Below the pieces are notes generated by a model. That model made no database searches and was not told the origin of the DNA. It saw only the letters and a program-made list of their open reading frames with translations. DNA of 64,000 nt. Source: Micrococcus sp023147585 (GTDB taxonomy: Bacteria; Actinomycetota; Actinomycetes; Actinomycetales; Micrococcaceae). The translations under genes were made by a program, and so were the position numbers. The stretch covers positions 868,001 to 932,000 of the forward strand of contig NZ_CP085253.1 in NCBI RefSeq assembly GCF_044872765.1, read 5' to 3'. Positions 9,086 to 17,527 of the stretch are shown piece by piece (the stretch's first letter is position 1; every line of letters begins with the position of its first letter).

Positions 9086-9606
9086 CCCTCCACCTGTCGC
9101 CGGCGCGGCCTGGCGAGCACGTGCCCGGCGGCCTCGAGCTGCGAGGCCTGGAGGTCGAAACGGCTGACGAGCTGGCCCGGTGCTACTTCGCCAGCTACCC
9201 ACCGGGCGTCGCCGCCTCCGACCTGGCCGAGGCGCGCGAGGAGATGGACGCGACCTTACGCGGCGACTACGGGGAGCTGCGCGCCGAGGCGAGCGCCTCA
9301 GCGTGGGTGGAGGGCCGCCGGGCCGGGGCGGTCATGGTCGTCACGCACTCGATCTGGGACGCGGACCTCGCGGGGCCGTTCATCATCGACCTCTTCACCG
9401 ATCCCGCCGCGCGCGGGAAGGGGGTCGGGCGCGCCCTGGTACAGCACGCCGTCGACGCCTGCTCCGCCGCCGGCGACCCCGCCCTCAGCCTGCGCTTCGG
9501 CGAAGGCACCTCCAAAGCGGCCATGGGGATCTATCGGCGGCTCGGATTCCGACCCGTTCGGCAGGGGGAAGCCGGTCATTCCTGGCCGAGCCGCTTCGCG
9601 CCATGA
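9067..9606 (+). CDS. GNAT-family N-acetyltransferase
   Basis: A 179-residue GNAT protein starting at a GTG (9067) behind a strong AGGAGAGGA Shine-Dalgarno that lies inside the preceding gene. The acetyl-CoA loop is visible as DPAARGKGVGRALVQHAV, followed by LSLRFGEGTSKAAMGIYRRLGF, the usual C-terminal GNAT strand. The first 69 residues align without gaps to a truncated copy at 31523-31762, with 46 identical positions by eye, and the upstream ribosome-binding region is also similar. No substrate can be assigned. It ends the short plus-strand acetyltransferase operon; the 107 nt downstream show nothing recognisable. Confidence 0.8.
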   Translation: MPTDLLTLHLSPARPGEHVPGGLELRGLEVETADELARCYFASYPPGVAASDLAEAREEMDATLRGDYGELRAEASASAWVEGRRAGAVMVVTHSIWDADLAGPFIIDLFTDPAARGKGVGRALVQHAVDACSAAGDPALSLRFGEGTSKAAMGIYRRLGFRPVRQGEAGHSWPSRFAP

Positions 9607-9713
9607 CGCTGGGCATCGAGACGGAGCGCGTGGGCATCCCGAGCGCCCTCGCCGCCGACCCCTGGCGCCCTGCGTGCGGCGCCGAGCGTTCACCCGTACC
9701 AGGTGGCTCCCGG

Positions 9714-10064
9714 TTATCGCTCCAGCAGCCACGCCGGCTCTGCGCCGGACGCCGTCCTGCCCGGCGCGCTCGACTCATGGACCTGGCCTCGCAACACGTC
9801 CATGAGCACCGCCTCAAGATCGCCCGGGCATCTCGTAAGCAGTCGGCTCAGGTCCGTCCGCTGCCCGGTCACCCGTCCCGGGTCCGCCGGTGGCGGCCGC
9901 CCCTGCCAGGGCACCACCGTGAGGACCCCCGCGATCACGTCAGCATCCAGGAGCCACGCACAGCGGTTTCGGCTGAAGTGCCGCCGCTCCAGCTCGACGA
10001 CAAGCCTGCACACCGCCTCCATAGAGGGCATCGATCCGGAAGAGGACGGCCTGCGGGTGCTCAC
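9714..10064 (-). CDS. Conserved-looking hypothetical protein
   Basis: A 116-residue protein that I do not recognise. It starts at an ATG overlapping the stop of the preceding gene by 4 nt (10061-10064). This coupled arrangement is the main argument that it is real. The middle segment CAWLLDADVIAGVLTVVPWQ is hydrophobic but short for a membrane segment. Its partner upstream is the host gene split by transposon element A, so expression of this gene is probably also disturbed. Confidence 0.5.
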   Translation of the reverse strand: MSTRRPSSSGSMPSMEAVCRLVVELERRHFSRNRCAWLLDADVIAGVLTVVPWQGRPPPADPGRVTGQRTDLSRLLTRCPGDLEAVLMDVLRGQVHESSAPGRTASGAEPAWLLER

Positions 10065-11098
10065 CTCTCCCCCTTCTGAGTACGGTCACCCGCCCGTGCC
10101 GGCCCCGCGGAGCCGATATCAGCGGCAGTCGCGCGGCGGATCCATCCGCCGCCGGGCCCACGGTGCCAGCTTTGCCTGGGCTCGTCCGACTCGCGCACCG
10201 TGTCGGTGAGCCATACGGTGGTGTCCGGGCCCCACCCGGCGAGGACCGTGGCCGCATCAGCGTCTACGGACAGCGCCCGGGTGGCTGAGCTGAGATAGCC
10301 CATGGTGGTCAGATGCACCGCGTCCCACTCCGAGGCGACCTGCTCCCAGTCCGGTATGACCCAACGGCCGGACCGGCCCGTCACCCGGTACCAGTCGTGC
10401 CGGCGTGAGGCACTCACCTCCAGAGGGAACTCCCGGCACAGCCGCACCCAGTCACCGGGGGCGTGGATCTCATACGTCCTCCCCGCCCCCTGCACCGGGA
10501 TCACCGTGGCCGCCTCCGCGCCGAGAGCGTCCTCGACGAGGTCCAACCCGGTGGGGATCTGCCCGAAGCCAGCAGTGACTCCCTGAGGGATCGACCACCA
10601 GCTCCCGGACCAGTTCGCCGTGGGGTCGGCCGGGCGTTCGACGGTGGCGCGAGCCTCCTGCAACCGCTCCTCCTGGGCCCATTCCGACAGGACGCGACCC
10701 GGGTGACGGGTCAGCCGGGTCGGATCCTCGAAATCCCGCCAGTCGGCGACCCACTGCACCGGCTGGCGTGGACGTCCCCAGGGCCGGGACGCGGGTGAGG
10801 CCACGACGGCGGCGGCCACGGGTGCCAGGGCGGCGCGGATGACCGACTGCCCAGCCAGCACGTCCTCCCCGTCGGGCTCCTGCCAGTACCTGGCCGATTC
10901 CACGGCGCTGACCAGAGCCGACTGGACCACGTCGTCCGAGAGGCCCGAGAGGTCGAGACCGGTCAGGGCCCCTGCCACCTCGTCCGGGGATACCGTCGGA
11001 GGCGAGACCGGGACGCGGCGGCCCTCGTGGACAGCCCACACGAGACGGGCGCCGCCCCGATCCGGGTCCAGCTCTTGCCCGAGCCAGAACACCAGGTC
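10061..11098 (-). pseudogene. C-terminal 342 codons of a host protein split by transposon element A
   Basis: This open frame encodes a tryptophan-rich hypothetical protein of unknown function and begins in mid-protein (FWLGQELDPDRGG). Its first bases, 11090-11098, are one copy of the 9-bp duplication made by element A. The missing N terminus lies at 15934-16170 on the same strand. Removing element A and one duplication copy joins them in frame as RVADLV-FWLGQE, giving 421 residues. No known domain is recognised; features such as RHDWYRVTGRSGRWVIPDW suggest a soluble protein. A GTG inside the duplication could initiate the fragment, but no ribosome-binding site precedes it. Confidence 0.85.
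11090..11098. repeat. Target-site duplication of element A, left copy
   Basis: The 9-bp sequence CACCAGGTC directly abuts the left terminal repeat of element A and is repeated perfectly at 15934-15942 beside the right terminal repeat. It lies within the coding sequence of the split host gene, and one copy restores its frame. Confidence 0.9.
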
Positions 11099-11110
11099 TG
11101 TGGAGTTGAT
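11099..11110. repeat. Left terminal inverted repeat of element A
   Basis: The plus strand reads TGTGGAGTTGAT, the exact inverse of 15922-15933. Similarity continues inward with small gaps (CGGTGGATGGCG here, AGCTCGGTGGCGGCG at the other end), as expected for transposase-binding sites. Confidence 0.9.
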
Positions 11111-11146
11111 CGGTGGATGGCGTGCTTCTGGTGGGGGTGAGTGGCG

Positions 11147-11953
11147 TTAGCTGGTGATGAGGGTGCTGACGGCTGCTTCGATGACGTCGTCGGTGATGGT
11201 GTCGAGTTGGTTGATCTTCAGGACGCGTCCGATTTGGGGGAAGAGGCGCTCGAGGAGGCGGAAGTTGCCTCGGGTGATGCGTTCGATCGCGGCGATGGCC
11301 TGGGCGTCGGTGAAGTCTTCGGGGTCGAGGGTGCGGCCGAGGCGCTTCCAGTGGCGGGTCAGGACGAACAGCAGTTCCTCGCGCGCGAGGGCGCGGTAGC
11401 GGTGGGAGAACCCGAGGCGGCTGTAGAGCTGGGGGTAGTGGCGGAACCGCTGGTCGATGCCGGGCATCCCGATGAACATGAGGGCGACGTGGTGGCGGTC
11501 GTGGAGGTCTCGGAGTAGCTCGAGTGAGGTCGGCGTGAGACGTTCGGCCTCGTCGATGATGATCAGCTCGGTGAAGTCGATGGTGCGGGGAACTTCGGTG
11601 GTCGTGATCTTCCCGATCGCGCAGAGATGCTCGTAGATCAGCACTCCGACCTTGCCGCGGTAGAACTCGATGTCGCGCATGAGATCGCGGTGCTTGGCGA
11701 GGACCTCTGGGGTGTAGAACACGGTGCGGGAGCGGTGGGCGGCGGCGTAGTGTTTCAGGTCGGCCTCGCTGCGTGGCCCCCAGGCTTGGATGAAGGGTTC
11801 GAGGGTGTCCCAGTGGGCGTACCGGCGGGCGGACTCCGTCTTGCCGACCCCGGCCTCGCCGTGGCAGATGCCCATGGTGACGTCCTTGCGGATGGCGCCG
11901 GCGAACTCGGTGAAGCGGCGGTGTTCCTTGGTGACGATGAAGTCGCGGTTCAT
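11147..11953 (-). CDS. tniB: TniB/IstB-type AAA ATPase of element A (transposition helper)
   Basis: A 268-residue AAA+ ATPase of the MuB/TniB type. Walker A is GEAGVGKTESARRYA near residue 32, and Walker B is LIIIDEAERLTPTSLELL near residue 130. Sensor-like IGMPGIDQRFRHYPQLYSR follows, together with the C-terminal ITRGNFRLLERLFPQI helical region. Such proteins bind target DNA in an ATP-dependent way and recruit the DDE transposase. It lies directly after the transposase stop on the same strand. It is intact, unlike its transposase partner, and is closely similar throughout to the ATPase of element B (32558-33376). Confidence 0.9.
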   Translation of the reverse strand: MNRDFIVTKEHRRFTEFAGAIRKDVTMGICHGEAGVGKTESARRYAHWDTLEPFIQAWGPRSEADLKHYAAAHRSRTVFYTPEVLAKHRDLMRDIEFYRGKVGVLIYEHLCAIGKITTTEVPRTIDFTELIIIDEAERLTPTSLELLRDLHDRHHVALMFIGMPGIDQRFRHYPQLYSRLGFSHRYRALAREELLFVLTRHWKRLGRTLDPEDFTDAQAIAAIERITRGNFRLLERLFPQIGRVLKINQLDTITDDVIEAAVSTLITS

Positions 11954-13339
11954 CTACTCGTCCTCTTCGTAGGTCTTCAGGCGCTTCCTGGGCCGTCGCG
12001 CGGGAGCGGGCGGGTCGTCAGGGGGTCGTGGAGTCGTGGGGATGCGGTCGTTGATGTCTTTGCGCAGTTGCCGGCGGCGGGCTCGTCGGGCGGTTTCGAT
12101 GTCATGGAGGCTGTAGCGCTGGTTGGGGTGGGCTTCGTCAATCGCTGTGCATACGAAGGAGTCGTGGTCGTATACCCGGATCTCGGACAGGTCCCGGGGG
12201 TCGTAGCGGATGGTGACCGTGCGCCCGACGAACGAGGCGAGCGTGGGCGAGAGGTAGCGCTGGCCTTGGAAGTGGATCCCGTCGCGCTGGACGGTGCGAT
12301 GCTTGGAGACCCGCAGAAGTAGCCCGTCGAGCTCTTCGAGACTCTCGGGGAGTCGCGGCAGCCATCCCTCAGGGATCCAGGCCACCTCCGGGCTCGTGCG
12401 GATCGCGGTGTGCGTGCGCTGGTTGTACTGGCCGACGAACTCCCCGACGGCTCGGTCGAGACCAGGAAGGTCCAGCACCGGCACGGGGTGTGGGTGTCCA
12501 GGGGTGAGGCGCCCGGGCAGGGTCGCGAGCAGTTCGGTGTTGACGGTGTGGAAGAACCGCTCGATCTTTCCTCTGCCCTGGGGGCGGGCGACGGCGGAGT
12601 GGATGATGCGGATCTTCAACGTGATCGCGGTGTACTCGAGATGATGGCTGGTGAAGTCGCGGCCATGGTCGACGTAGAGCACGTCCGGGATGCCGCACAT
12701 CGGCCAGGCGGGGTCGCTCTTGGGCCAGATCGCTTGGCGCAGCGCCAACGCGGTGTTCATCGCCGAGGGCGCGCCCTCGAAGACCATGTACCCGCAGATC
12801 GCCCGCGAGAAGTCGTCCATGACCGTGGTCAACCAGGGCCTGGATGGTCTCCCGCTGGGGTCCTAGATGAGGATGTCGAGCTCGGTGTGGTCGACCTGCC
12901 ACAGGGCATTGGGGTGCTCTGCGCGATGGCGGAAGACGAGCTCGTGGCGATCCCGGTAGGACGCTGGCCCCTCAAGCGCGAGCGTCACCATCGCTGGATC
13001 CAATGCCTGCACGACCGACCGCACCGTCGCGTAGCTCGGCGTGCTCACGCCTCGTTGTGCAGCCTCGGCTACGGCCAGGCGGTGCAGCGTCGCGATGGTC
13101 GGGCGAGGCGTGGTCAGAGCCAGGTGCTCCACGAACGCCAGCAGCTCAGGCGCGGTCCGACGCACGCCGGCATCGGCGCGCTGCGCCCGCTCAAGAGCCG
13201 AGATGCCACCTGTCCGGTAGAGGCTGTGTCAACGCGAGAGCGTTCGCTCTCCCACTCCGGTCTCCCGAGCGAGGCTCGCCAGTGGGATGCCGTCTTCGAC
13301 GTGGAGCCGCAGGATCTTCCACTTCTGCGGCCCGTCCAT
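11954..13339 (-). pseudogene. tniA: DDE transposase (TniA-like) of element A, broken by two nonsense codons
   Basis: A 462-codon frame encoding a Mu/Tn552/Tn5053-type transposase: N-terminal HTH, rve catalytic core and Mu C-terminal beta-barrel. The catalytic residues lie in WQVDHTELD, YVDHGRDF and GRGKIERFF. Two stops interrupt the same frame. A TGA at 13229-13231 replaces the tryptophan of TLSRWHSLYR, and a TAG at 12863-12865 follows DHTELDILI. Both positions are coding in the intact homologue of element B. No frameshift occurs, so decay is by point mutation. The start is the ATG at 13339, one base after the resolvase stop. Confidence 0.9.
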
Positions 13340-13340
13340 G

Positions 13341-13940
13341 TCACGCCTGCGCGATGCTCTCGCGAGCGGCGGCGTCCCGCTGGTGGCGGTAGAGCGTCGC
13401 CCGTGACCATCCCACCAGGCGCGCCGCCTCCTCAGCGGTGCGCCCCTTCGCTCTCTCTTCGGCAGCGATCGCGAGCTTGCGATCCACGACCTCCGGGTTC
13501 ACGGGCGGCCGGCCGAATCTCGTGCCCTGGGCCCGGGCTGCTGCGATTCCCGCGTTGACGCGCTCGGTGATCAGCTCGCGTTCGTACTCCGCCAGTGTTG
13601 CCAGCATCCCGAGCATGAGCCGGCCCGACGACGTCTCGGGATCGATCCCGTCGGAGACCGACTGGATCTTCACGCCGCTGTCCCTCAGCAGGTTCACGGT
13701 GTTGAGCACGTCGATCAGCGACCGGCCCAGTCGGTCGATCCGCCAGACCACCACCGTGTCCTCAGGCTCCGCGTAGGCCAAGAGCTTCTTCATGCCCGGA
13801 CGCTCCGCTGCGCTTTTCGCCCCGGATGTCACGTCCGAGAACACGTCCCGCTTTTGCACGCCGGCGGCAAGGAGAGCGTCGAGCTGCAGTGCCGGGTCCT
13901 GCCCCGCCGTCGACACTCGCGTGTACCCCAGAAGCCTCAT
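13341..13940 (-). CDS. tniR: Serine resolvase/invertase of element A
   Basis: A 199-residue small serine recombinase. The N-terminal catalytic domain begins MRLLGYTRVSTAGQDP with the nucleophilic serine in YTRVST. The conserved VVVWRIDRLGRSLID and the arginine-rich LITERVNAGIAAARAQG follow. The C terminus is a Tn3/Hin-type HTH (RTAEEAARLVGWSRATLYRH). The ATG at 13940 was chosen over upstream ATGs because the family begins at this point. It would resolve cointegrates at the res region just upstream. It is only distantly similar to the resolvase of element B, so the two elements have exchanged or diverged at this module. Confidence 0.92.
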   Translation of the reverse strand: MRLLGYTRVSTAGQDPALQLDALLAAGVQKRDVFSDVTSGAKSAAERPGMKKLLAYAEPEDTVVVWRIDRLGRSLIDVLNTVNLLRDSGVKIQSVSDGIDPETSSGRLMLGMLATLAEYERELITERVNAGIAAARAQGTRFGRPPVNPEVVDRKLAIAAEERAKGRTAEEAARLVGWSRATLYRHQRDAAARESIAQA

Positions 13941-13980
13941 TACCACATGATGCCCCATAAAATCGGTCCGTCGGAAGATC

Positions 13981-14072
13981 TGAGACAAAAACGGTGCGAC
14001 GACTTCTCGAGACACTCCGGCCAACTGTGCCCAGCTCGAGACGATCCGCCCGCCACCCGAGCGGATGTCTCA
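13981..14072. promoter_or_regulatory. Putative res site of element A
   Basis: Between the resolvase start and the cargo lies a 222-bp non-coding stretch with repeated, oppositely oriented half-sites around GAGAC. TGAGAC is at 13981-13986, CTCGAGAC at 14006-14013 and again at 14035-14042, and the inverse GTCTCA at 14067-14072. Placement directly upstream of the resolvase and the repeated dyads are typical of a resolution site that also controls the resolvase promoter. Binding itself is inferred. Confidence 0.55.
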
Positions 14073-14162
14073 CAAAACTGTACCTTCACGAGATGCTTGG
14101 TCATCCGGCCGGATATGCAAGAACCATCGAGCGGAGAATCAACCTCTTGATACTATTGCGGC

Positions 14163-15381
14163 ATGAGGATCATCGTGTGTGGGGCAGGTATGGGTGGTCT
14201 CGCGCTGGCACACGGACTCTCGGGGAAGGCTGAGGTCGTAGTTGTAGAGCAGGATGTCGCTGCCGCGGAGACGGGCGGGTATCGCATTAGCCTCAACGAT
14301 GAAGCCTGCGGCGCACTCGCAGATTTGATCCCAGGGGCGCTGATGGAAGAAATCCGGCTGGTATCAGACACCGGGAGCGCGTTCGAGCAGTTCACCATCG
14401 CGGACTCCCAATTGCGTCCGATCGTGGTCGCGGCTGAACCCACCGGACAGGACCGCATCTTGGCGCAACGCCAAGTGCTGAGAGTCCTGCTTGCGAGGGA
14501 CATCAGCGCCTCGATCCGATTTGGATCGACAGTGCGCGATGTAGCACAGGATGACACGGGTGCAGCGGTCACGCTTTCAGATGGCTCCGTTGTTGATGGT
14601 GACCTTGTGGTGGCCGCCGACGGCGCAAATTCGACGGTCATCTCTTCGTTCCTCGGCACGTCGCCCACCCGCGATCTTGGTCTCACCGGTATTGCGGGAT
14701 GGGCACCGCTCGGAACAGACGACCCGCCGACCTACCTGCGCCGGGGTCCGGCCTTGGCGTTCGGGGCCGACGGCACCGGCGTCTTCCTCTCGATCTACAA
14801 CCCCCCCCTCGCGACCTGCGACCGACCCGACAGTTGCGGCTTTGACCGGCGGGCCAGCTCTTATCTGGGGCACGATTAACCGCAGCGAGAGCCTCAGAGG
14901 CACCCGACACACATCGGCAGGTGACCTGGTCCAGCAGGCGGGCGCGTTGCTCACGCGATGGTCGCCCTGGCTAACCGAGCACGTGTCGGCCTCGGACCTC
15001 GAACGTGTTGCAGCGTTCAGGTTCCGGGCGGCAAACCCATCCGGACCGATCGCAGATTGGACGCCTCGCAGTGTCACGGGGCTCGGAGATGCGATCCACG
15101 CGATGCCACCGACCGGCGGTCGGGGTGCGTCGACGGCCATCTGTGATGCCGCCGACCTCGTTGATGCCATCACCGAGCATCTGGATGGCGCCCCGTTACA
15201 CTCCGCACTCGCCCGCTACCAGCGTTCTATATCACCCCGGGCCCGCGCAGCGATCCGTGAGTCCCTTGGTCCCGTGCGAGTAATCAACGTTCTGCGTCAT
15301 CGACCAGCGCAAGCCCTGGCCCGACCTCTGCTGAGCGTCGCGGGTGCGTGGGGACAGCGTCGCTATCGCGGCACGCCATGA
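14163..15381 (+). pseudogene. FAD-dependent (group A) monooxygenase, frameshifted at a C8 tract
   Basis: The first 215 codons encode the N-terminal half of a flavin aromatic-hydroxylase-type monooxygenase, with the FAD GxGxxG motif in VCGAGMGGLALAHGL and the DG motif in VVAADGANSTV. The second half, with the GD motif in GLGDAIHAMPPTGGRGAST, is in another frame up to 15381. The break coincides with eight consecutive C residues at 14801-14808. Deleting one C gives a continuous 405-residue protein. The ATG at 14163 follows a TACTAT hexamer by 6 nt. Related enzymes hydroxylate aromatic compounds or inactivate antibiotics; the substrate is unknown. The stop overlaps the MarR start (ATGA). Confidence 0.85.
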
Positions 15382-15848
15382 AGGCGGCGCTCCGATCAGG
15401 AGGTGACCCCAACCTTGTCTTGGTGCTGTGGGAATTGCAGCAAACTGCGCGTGAAGCCGCACGTCATCTCGAGCGGACAACCAGAGCCGCGGGGATCAGC
15501 ACGGCCGAGTTCGGCGTGCTGGCGTGCACAACCGATGACCCTGGGATCACGCAGGCGCAGATCGCGCGCCAACTCCATATTCGCCCTCAAGCGCTTACCG
15601 CTACCGTCAACAAGCTCCAGCGCCGCGGCCTCATCCGCGGCAGTACCGAGGGCCGTGGGCGACCATCTCACCTCACAATCACCGATCAGGGACGAACTGC
15701 CCTCGACGCCGCATGGCCATCGATCGTCGCCCTCAATGAGCCCGCTAACCTGCAGCTCACAGAGGATGCAGCGAGCTCTCTTGCCGCACAGCTCGCCCAA
15801 CTGCGTGAGAACCTGGCCATGACCGGACCAGCGACAGCGCCTCGCTGA
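15378..15848 (+). CDS. MarR-family transcriptional regulator (cargo of element A)
   Basis: A 156-residue winged-helix regulator. The HTH is GITQAQIARQLHIRPQALTATVNKLQRRGLI, and the wing GRGRPSHLTITDQGRTAL follows. The ATG at 15378 overlaps the monooxygenase stop by 4 nt, so both are one transcript from the promoter just upstream of 14163. MarR proteins usually repress the adjacent gene until a small phenolic or lipophilic ligand binds, fitting a monooxygenase partner. No clear palindrome is visible upstream. It is unrelated in detail to the MarR protein at 30965. The 73 nt between it and the right terminal repeat hold no gene. Confidence 0.85.
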   Translation: MKAALRSGGDPNLVLVLWELQQTAREAARHLERTTRAAGISTAEFGVLACTTDDPGITQAQIARQLHIRPQALTATVNKLQRRGLIRGSTEGRGRPSHLTITDQGRTALDAAWPSIVALNEPANLQLTEDAASSLAAQLAQLRENLAMTGPATAPR

Positions 15849-15921
15849 CGACGTCGTTGAAGCCGCAGCGGTCGTCGTGGATCACCGTCACATAGCGGCC
15901 ACACAACGCCGCCACCGAGCT

Positions 15922-15933
15922 ATCAACTCCACA
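15922..15933. repeat. Right terminal inverted repeat of element A
   Basis: The plus strand reads ATCAACTCCACA, the exact inverse of 11099-11110, and ends in CA-3'. The 9-bp duplication CACCAGGTC follows immediately. Confidence 0.9.
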
Positions 15934-15942
15934 CACCAGGTC
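15934..15942. repeat. Target-site duplication of element A, right copy
   Basis: CACCAGGTC, identical to 11090-11098. On the minus strand it encodes the D-L-V of the split host gene. Confidence 0.9.
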
Positions 15943-16170
15943 CGCGACCCGCGGGCTGAGCGCCCTCGCCGCTTCGAGGCAGAGACGCCGCCCCCGCGGA
16001 CCGGCCAGCAGTGCCTGTGTGCTCGCTTCCATCGGACCATCCTCCCCCGACCCCCACGACTCGTCGAGGGCCACCTCCGCCCCCGTGGCCCCGTCGTGCT
16101 GGAACCACAGCGTCGCCTCGGCCCGAAACGGTCTTGCCTGTCGCGCTCGGCTCGCGCTGGATGTGCTCAC
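15934..16170 (-). pseudogene. N-terminal 79 codons of the host protein split by element A
   Basis: The frame starts at a GTG (16170) and reads VSTSSASRARQARPF through ADLV at the duplication copy; the protein continues at 11089. Its function is unknown. The left end of an IS3-family element (16187) lies only 17 nt upstream of the start codon, so the native promoter has been displaced as well. The gene is therefore disabled twice, by element A within the frame and by the IS at its 5' side. A longer frame reaching 16212 uses codons from the IS end and is an artefact. Confidence 0.8.
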
Positions 16171-16186
16171 CTTTGACTCGCGGCGA

Positions 16187-16211
16187 GGGTCTGCCGTGAG
16201 TTTGGTTGACA
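16187..16211. repeat. Left inverted repeat of the outer IS3-family element
   Basis: A 25-bp sequence, exactly inverted at 20019-20043. It is separated from its own orfA by the inserted IS at 16215-17484. Confidence 0.9.
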
Positions 16212-16282
16212 TCTTGACCTGACCTATGGGTCGGTTTCCAGTTGACGTCGCTAGCCGATGGTCTTCATGGAAGGCTCATCGC

Positions 16283-16582
16283 ATGCCCCGCCCGTACCCT
16301 CCAGAGTTCCGTGCCCGGGCCATCGCTCTGGTCCGCGAAGGCCGACAGGTCAAGCAGACCGCGCAGGCCCTCGGTATCCACGAGGTCACCCTCCACACCT
16401 GGCTCCGACAGGACGACATCGACCACGGCCGCCGGTCTGGACTCAGCAGTCGCGAGTCTGCCGAACTCCGCGCGGCTCGCGGTCGCGTCCGGCAGCTCGA
16501 GCAGGAGATCGCGATCCTCCGCCGCGCTGCGACATGGCTCGACGAGGAGGGAGGAGTGGACCCAAAAGGGCGCACCCGGTGA
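16283..16582 (+). CDS. IS3-family transposase OrfA (first inner IS)
   Basis: A 99-residue protein with an N-terminal HTH (PEFRARAIALVREGRQVKQT, AQALGIHEVTLHTWLRQDD) followed by a leucine-zipper-like coiled coil (RGRVRQLEQEIAILRRA). It binds IS ends and regulates transposition. It ends within a short overlap with orfB. A CCCAAAA heptamer in the last codons allows ribosomes to move into the orfB frame and make the OrfAB transposase. Confidence 0.9.
   Translation: MPRPYPPEFRARAIALVREGRQVKQTAQALGIHEVTLHTWLRQDDIDHGRRSGLSSRESAELRAARGRVRQLEQEIAILRRAATWLDEEGGVDPKGRTR
16561..16567 (+). promoter_or_regulatory. Slippery heptamer CCCAAAA for -1 frameshifting into orfB
   Basis: In the orfA frame the sequence reads (ga)C CCA AAA, the X XXY YYZ pattern. 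Slipping back one base continues as PKRAHPVIDRL into the orfB frame. IS3-family transposases are normally made this way. Confidence 0.7.
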
Positions 16583-17448
16583 TCGACAGACTCGTCGACG
16601 CCGGAGCTCCAGTGCACACCTGCTGCCGCCTTCTGGGCGTCTCTCGCCAGGGCTACTACCGCTACCGGAAGCGTCCCACCAGCGCCACCGAGCTCCGCCG
16701 ACGCTGGCTGACTGGACTGATCCGCGAGATCCACATCGCCTCTCGTGGCACCTACGGCTACCGCCGGATCCACGCAGAGCTCACCATGGGCATGAAAATT
16801 CCCTGCTCGAGCCGACTCGTCTGGGTCCTCATGACCCGCGCGGGGATCGGAGGACTCCCTGGGCCGGCCCGCATCAAGCGCCTCAAGGGAGTCGCCACCG
16901 CAGACGACCTGGTGAACCGGAAATTCCATCGCCTCGAACTCAACGAACTGTGGGTCACCGACATCACCGAGCATCCCACCCGCGAAGGCAAGGTCTACTG
17001 CGCCGCGGTCCTGGACGCTTGCAGCCGCAAAATCATTGGCTGGGCCATCGACTCCAAGCAGGACTCCACCCTGGTCGTCAACGCCCTGGACATGGCCATT
17101 CGAGCACGCCAGCCAGATCCTGGAGGGATCGTGCACGCAGACCACGGAGTCCAGTTCACCTCCTGGGTCTTCACGCAGAAGATCCGCTCCGCGGGCCTGC
17201 TGCCCTCGTTCGGGACCGTGGGAGACGGCCTGGACAATGCGATGATGGAATCGTTCTGGTCGAGCATGCAGATCGAGCTGCTGAACCGGAAGAAGTGGAA
17301 GACCCGGATCGAACTCGCGAACGCGATCTTCGAGTACATCGAGGTGTTCTACAACCGCCACCGCCGACACTCCTCACTCGAGTACGCGACACCGAACGAC
17401 TACGACCTCGCCCGCACCCCGCAGGCACTCGCAACCACCGGAAGCTAG
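16579..17448 (+). CDS. IS3-family transposase OrfB, DDE catalytic part (first inner IS)
   Basis: About 290 residues with the HTH_21 region (RGTYGYRRIHAELT) and an intact rve core. The first aspartate is in LWVTDITEHPT, the second in VHADHGVQFTSW, and the glutamate in DNAMMESFWSSMQIELL; the C-terminal YNRHRRHSSLEYATP is typical. A GTG at 16579 overlaps the orfA stop, but most product is expected as an OrfAB fusion through the slippery site at 16561. No stop or frameshift is seen. Confidence 0.9.
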   Translation: MIDRLVDAGAPVHTCCRLLGVSRQGYYRYRKRPTSATELRRRWLTGLIREIHIASRGTYGYRRIHAELTMGMKIPCSSRLVWVLMTRAGIGGLPGPARIKRLKGVATADDLVNRKFHRLELNELWVTDITEHPTREGKVYCAAVLDACSRKIIGWAIDSKQDSTLVVNALDMAIRARQPDPGGIVHADHGVQFTSWVFTQKIRSAGLLPSFGTVGDGLDNAMMESFWSSMQIELLNRKKWKTRIELANAIFEYIEVFYNRHRRHSSLEYATPNDYDLARTPQALATTGS

Positions 17449-17527
17449 TGATCGAGAGTGGAAACCAGGCCATAGGTCAGGTCATCTGATCTGTGGTCCC
17501 GGGATGGACTGCTGGAAGGATGGCCTC

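Larger units (their letters stand above)
11099..15933. mobile_element. Transposon element A (resolvase-TniA-TniB type) with flavin monooxygenase and MarR cargo
   Basis: A 4835-bp transposon bounded by perfect 12-bp inverted repeats (TGTGGAGTTGAT) with 5'-TG...CA-3' ends and flanked by 9-bp target duplications. Minus-strand backbone: serine resolvase, DDE transposase with two internal stops, AAA ATPase. Divergent plus-strand cargo: a frameshifted FAD monooxygenase and a MarR regulator. The putative res site lies between backbone and cargo. There is no TniQ-like gene, unlike Tn5053/Tn402. Its transposase is broken, so the element is probably no longer autonomous, although element B encodes related proteins that might act in trans. 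Confidence 0.92.
16215..17484 (+). mobile_element. IS3-family element inserted in the left end of the outer IS
   Basis: A 1270-bp element whose ends share the inverted repeat TGACCTGACCTATGG and continue imperfectly through GGTTTCCA. It is flanked by a 3-bp duplication TCT (16212-16214 and 17485-17487). It carries the standard orfA/orfB pair with a slippery heptamer, and both frames are intact, so it may be active. Confidence 0.9.

Noticed and set aside
15757..16212. 151-residue minus-strand protein beginning MSTKLTADPR
   Set aside because: Its first codons are the IS inverted repeat and its last codons lie inside element A opposite the MarR gene. Only 15934-16170 is host coding sequence.
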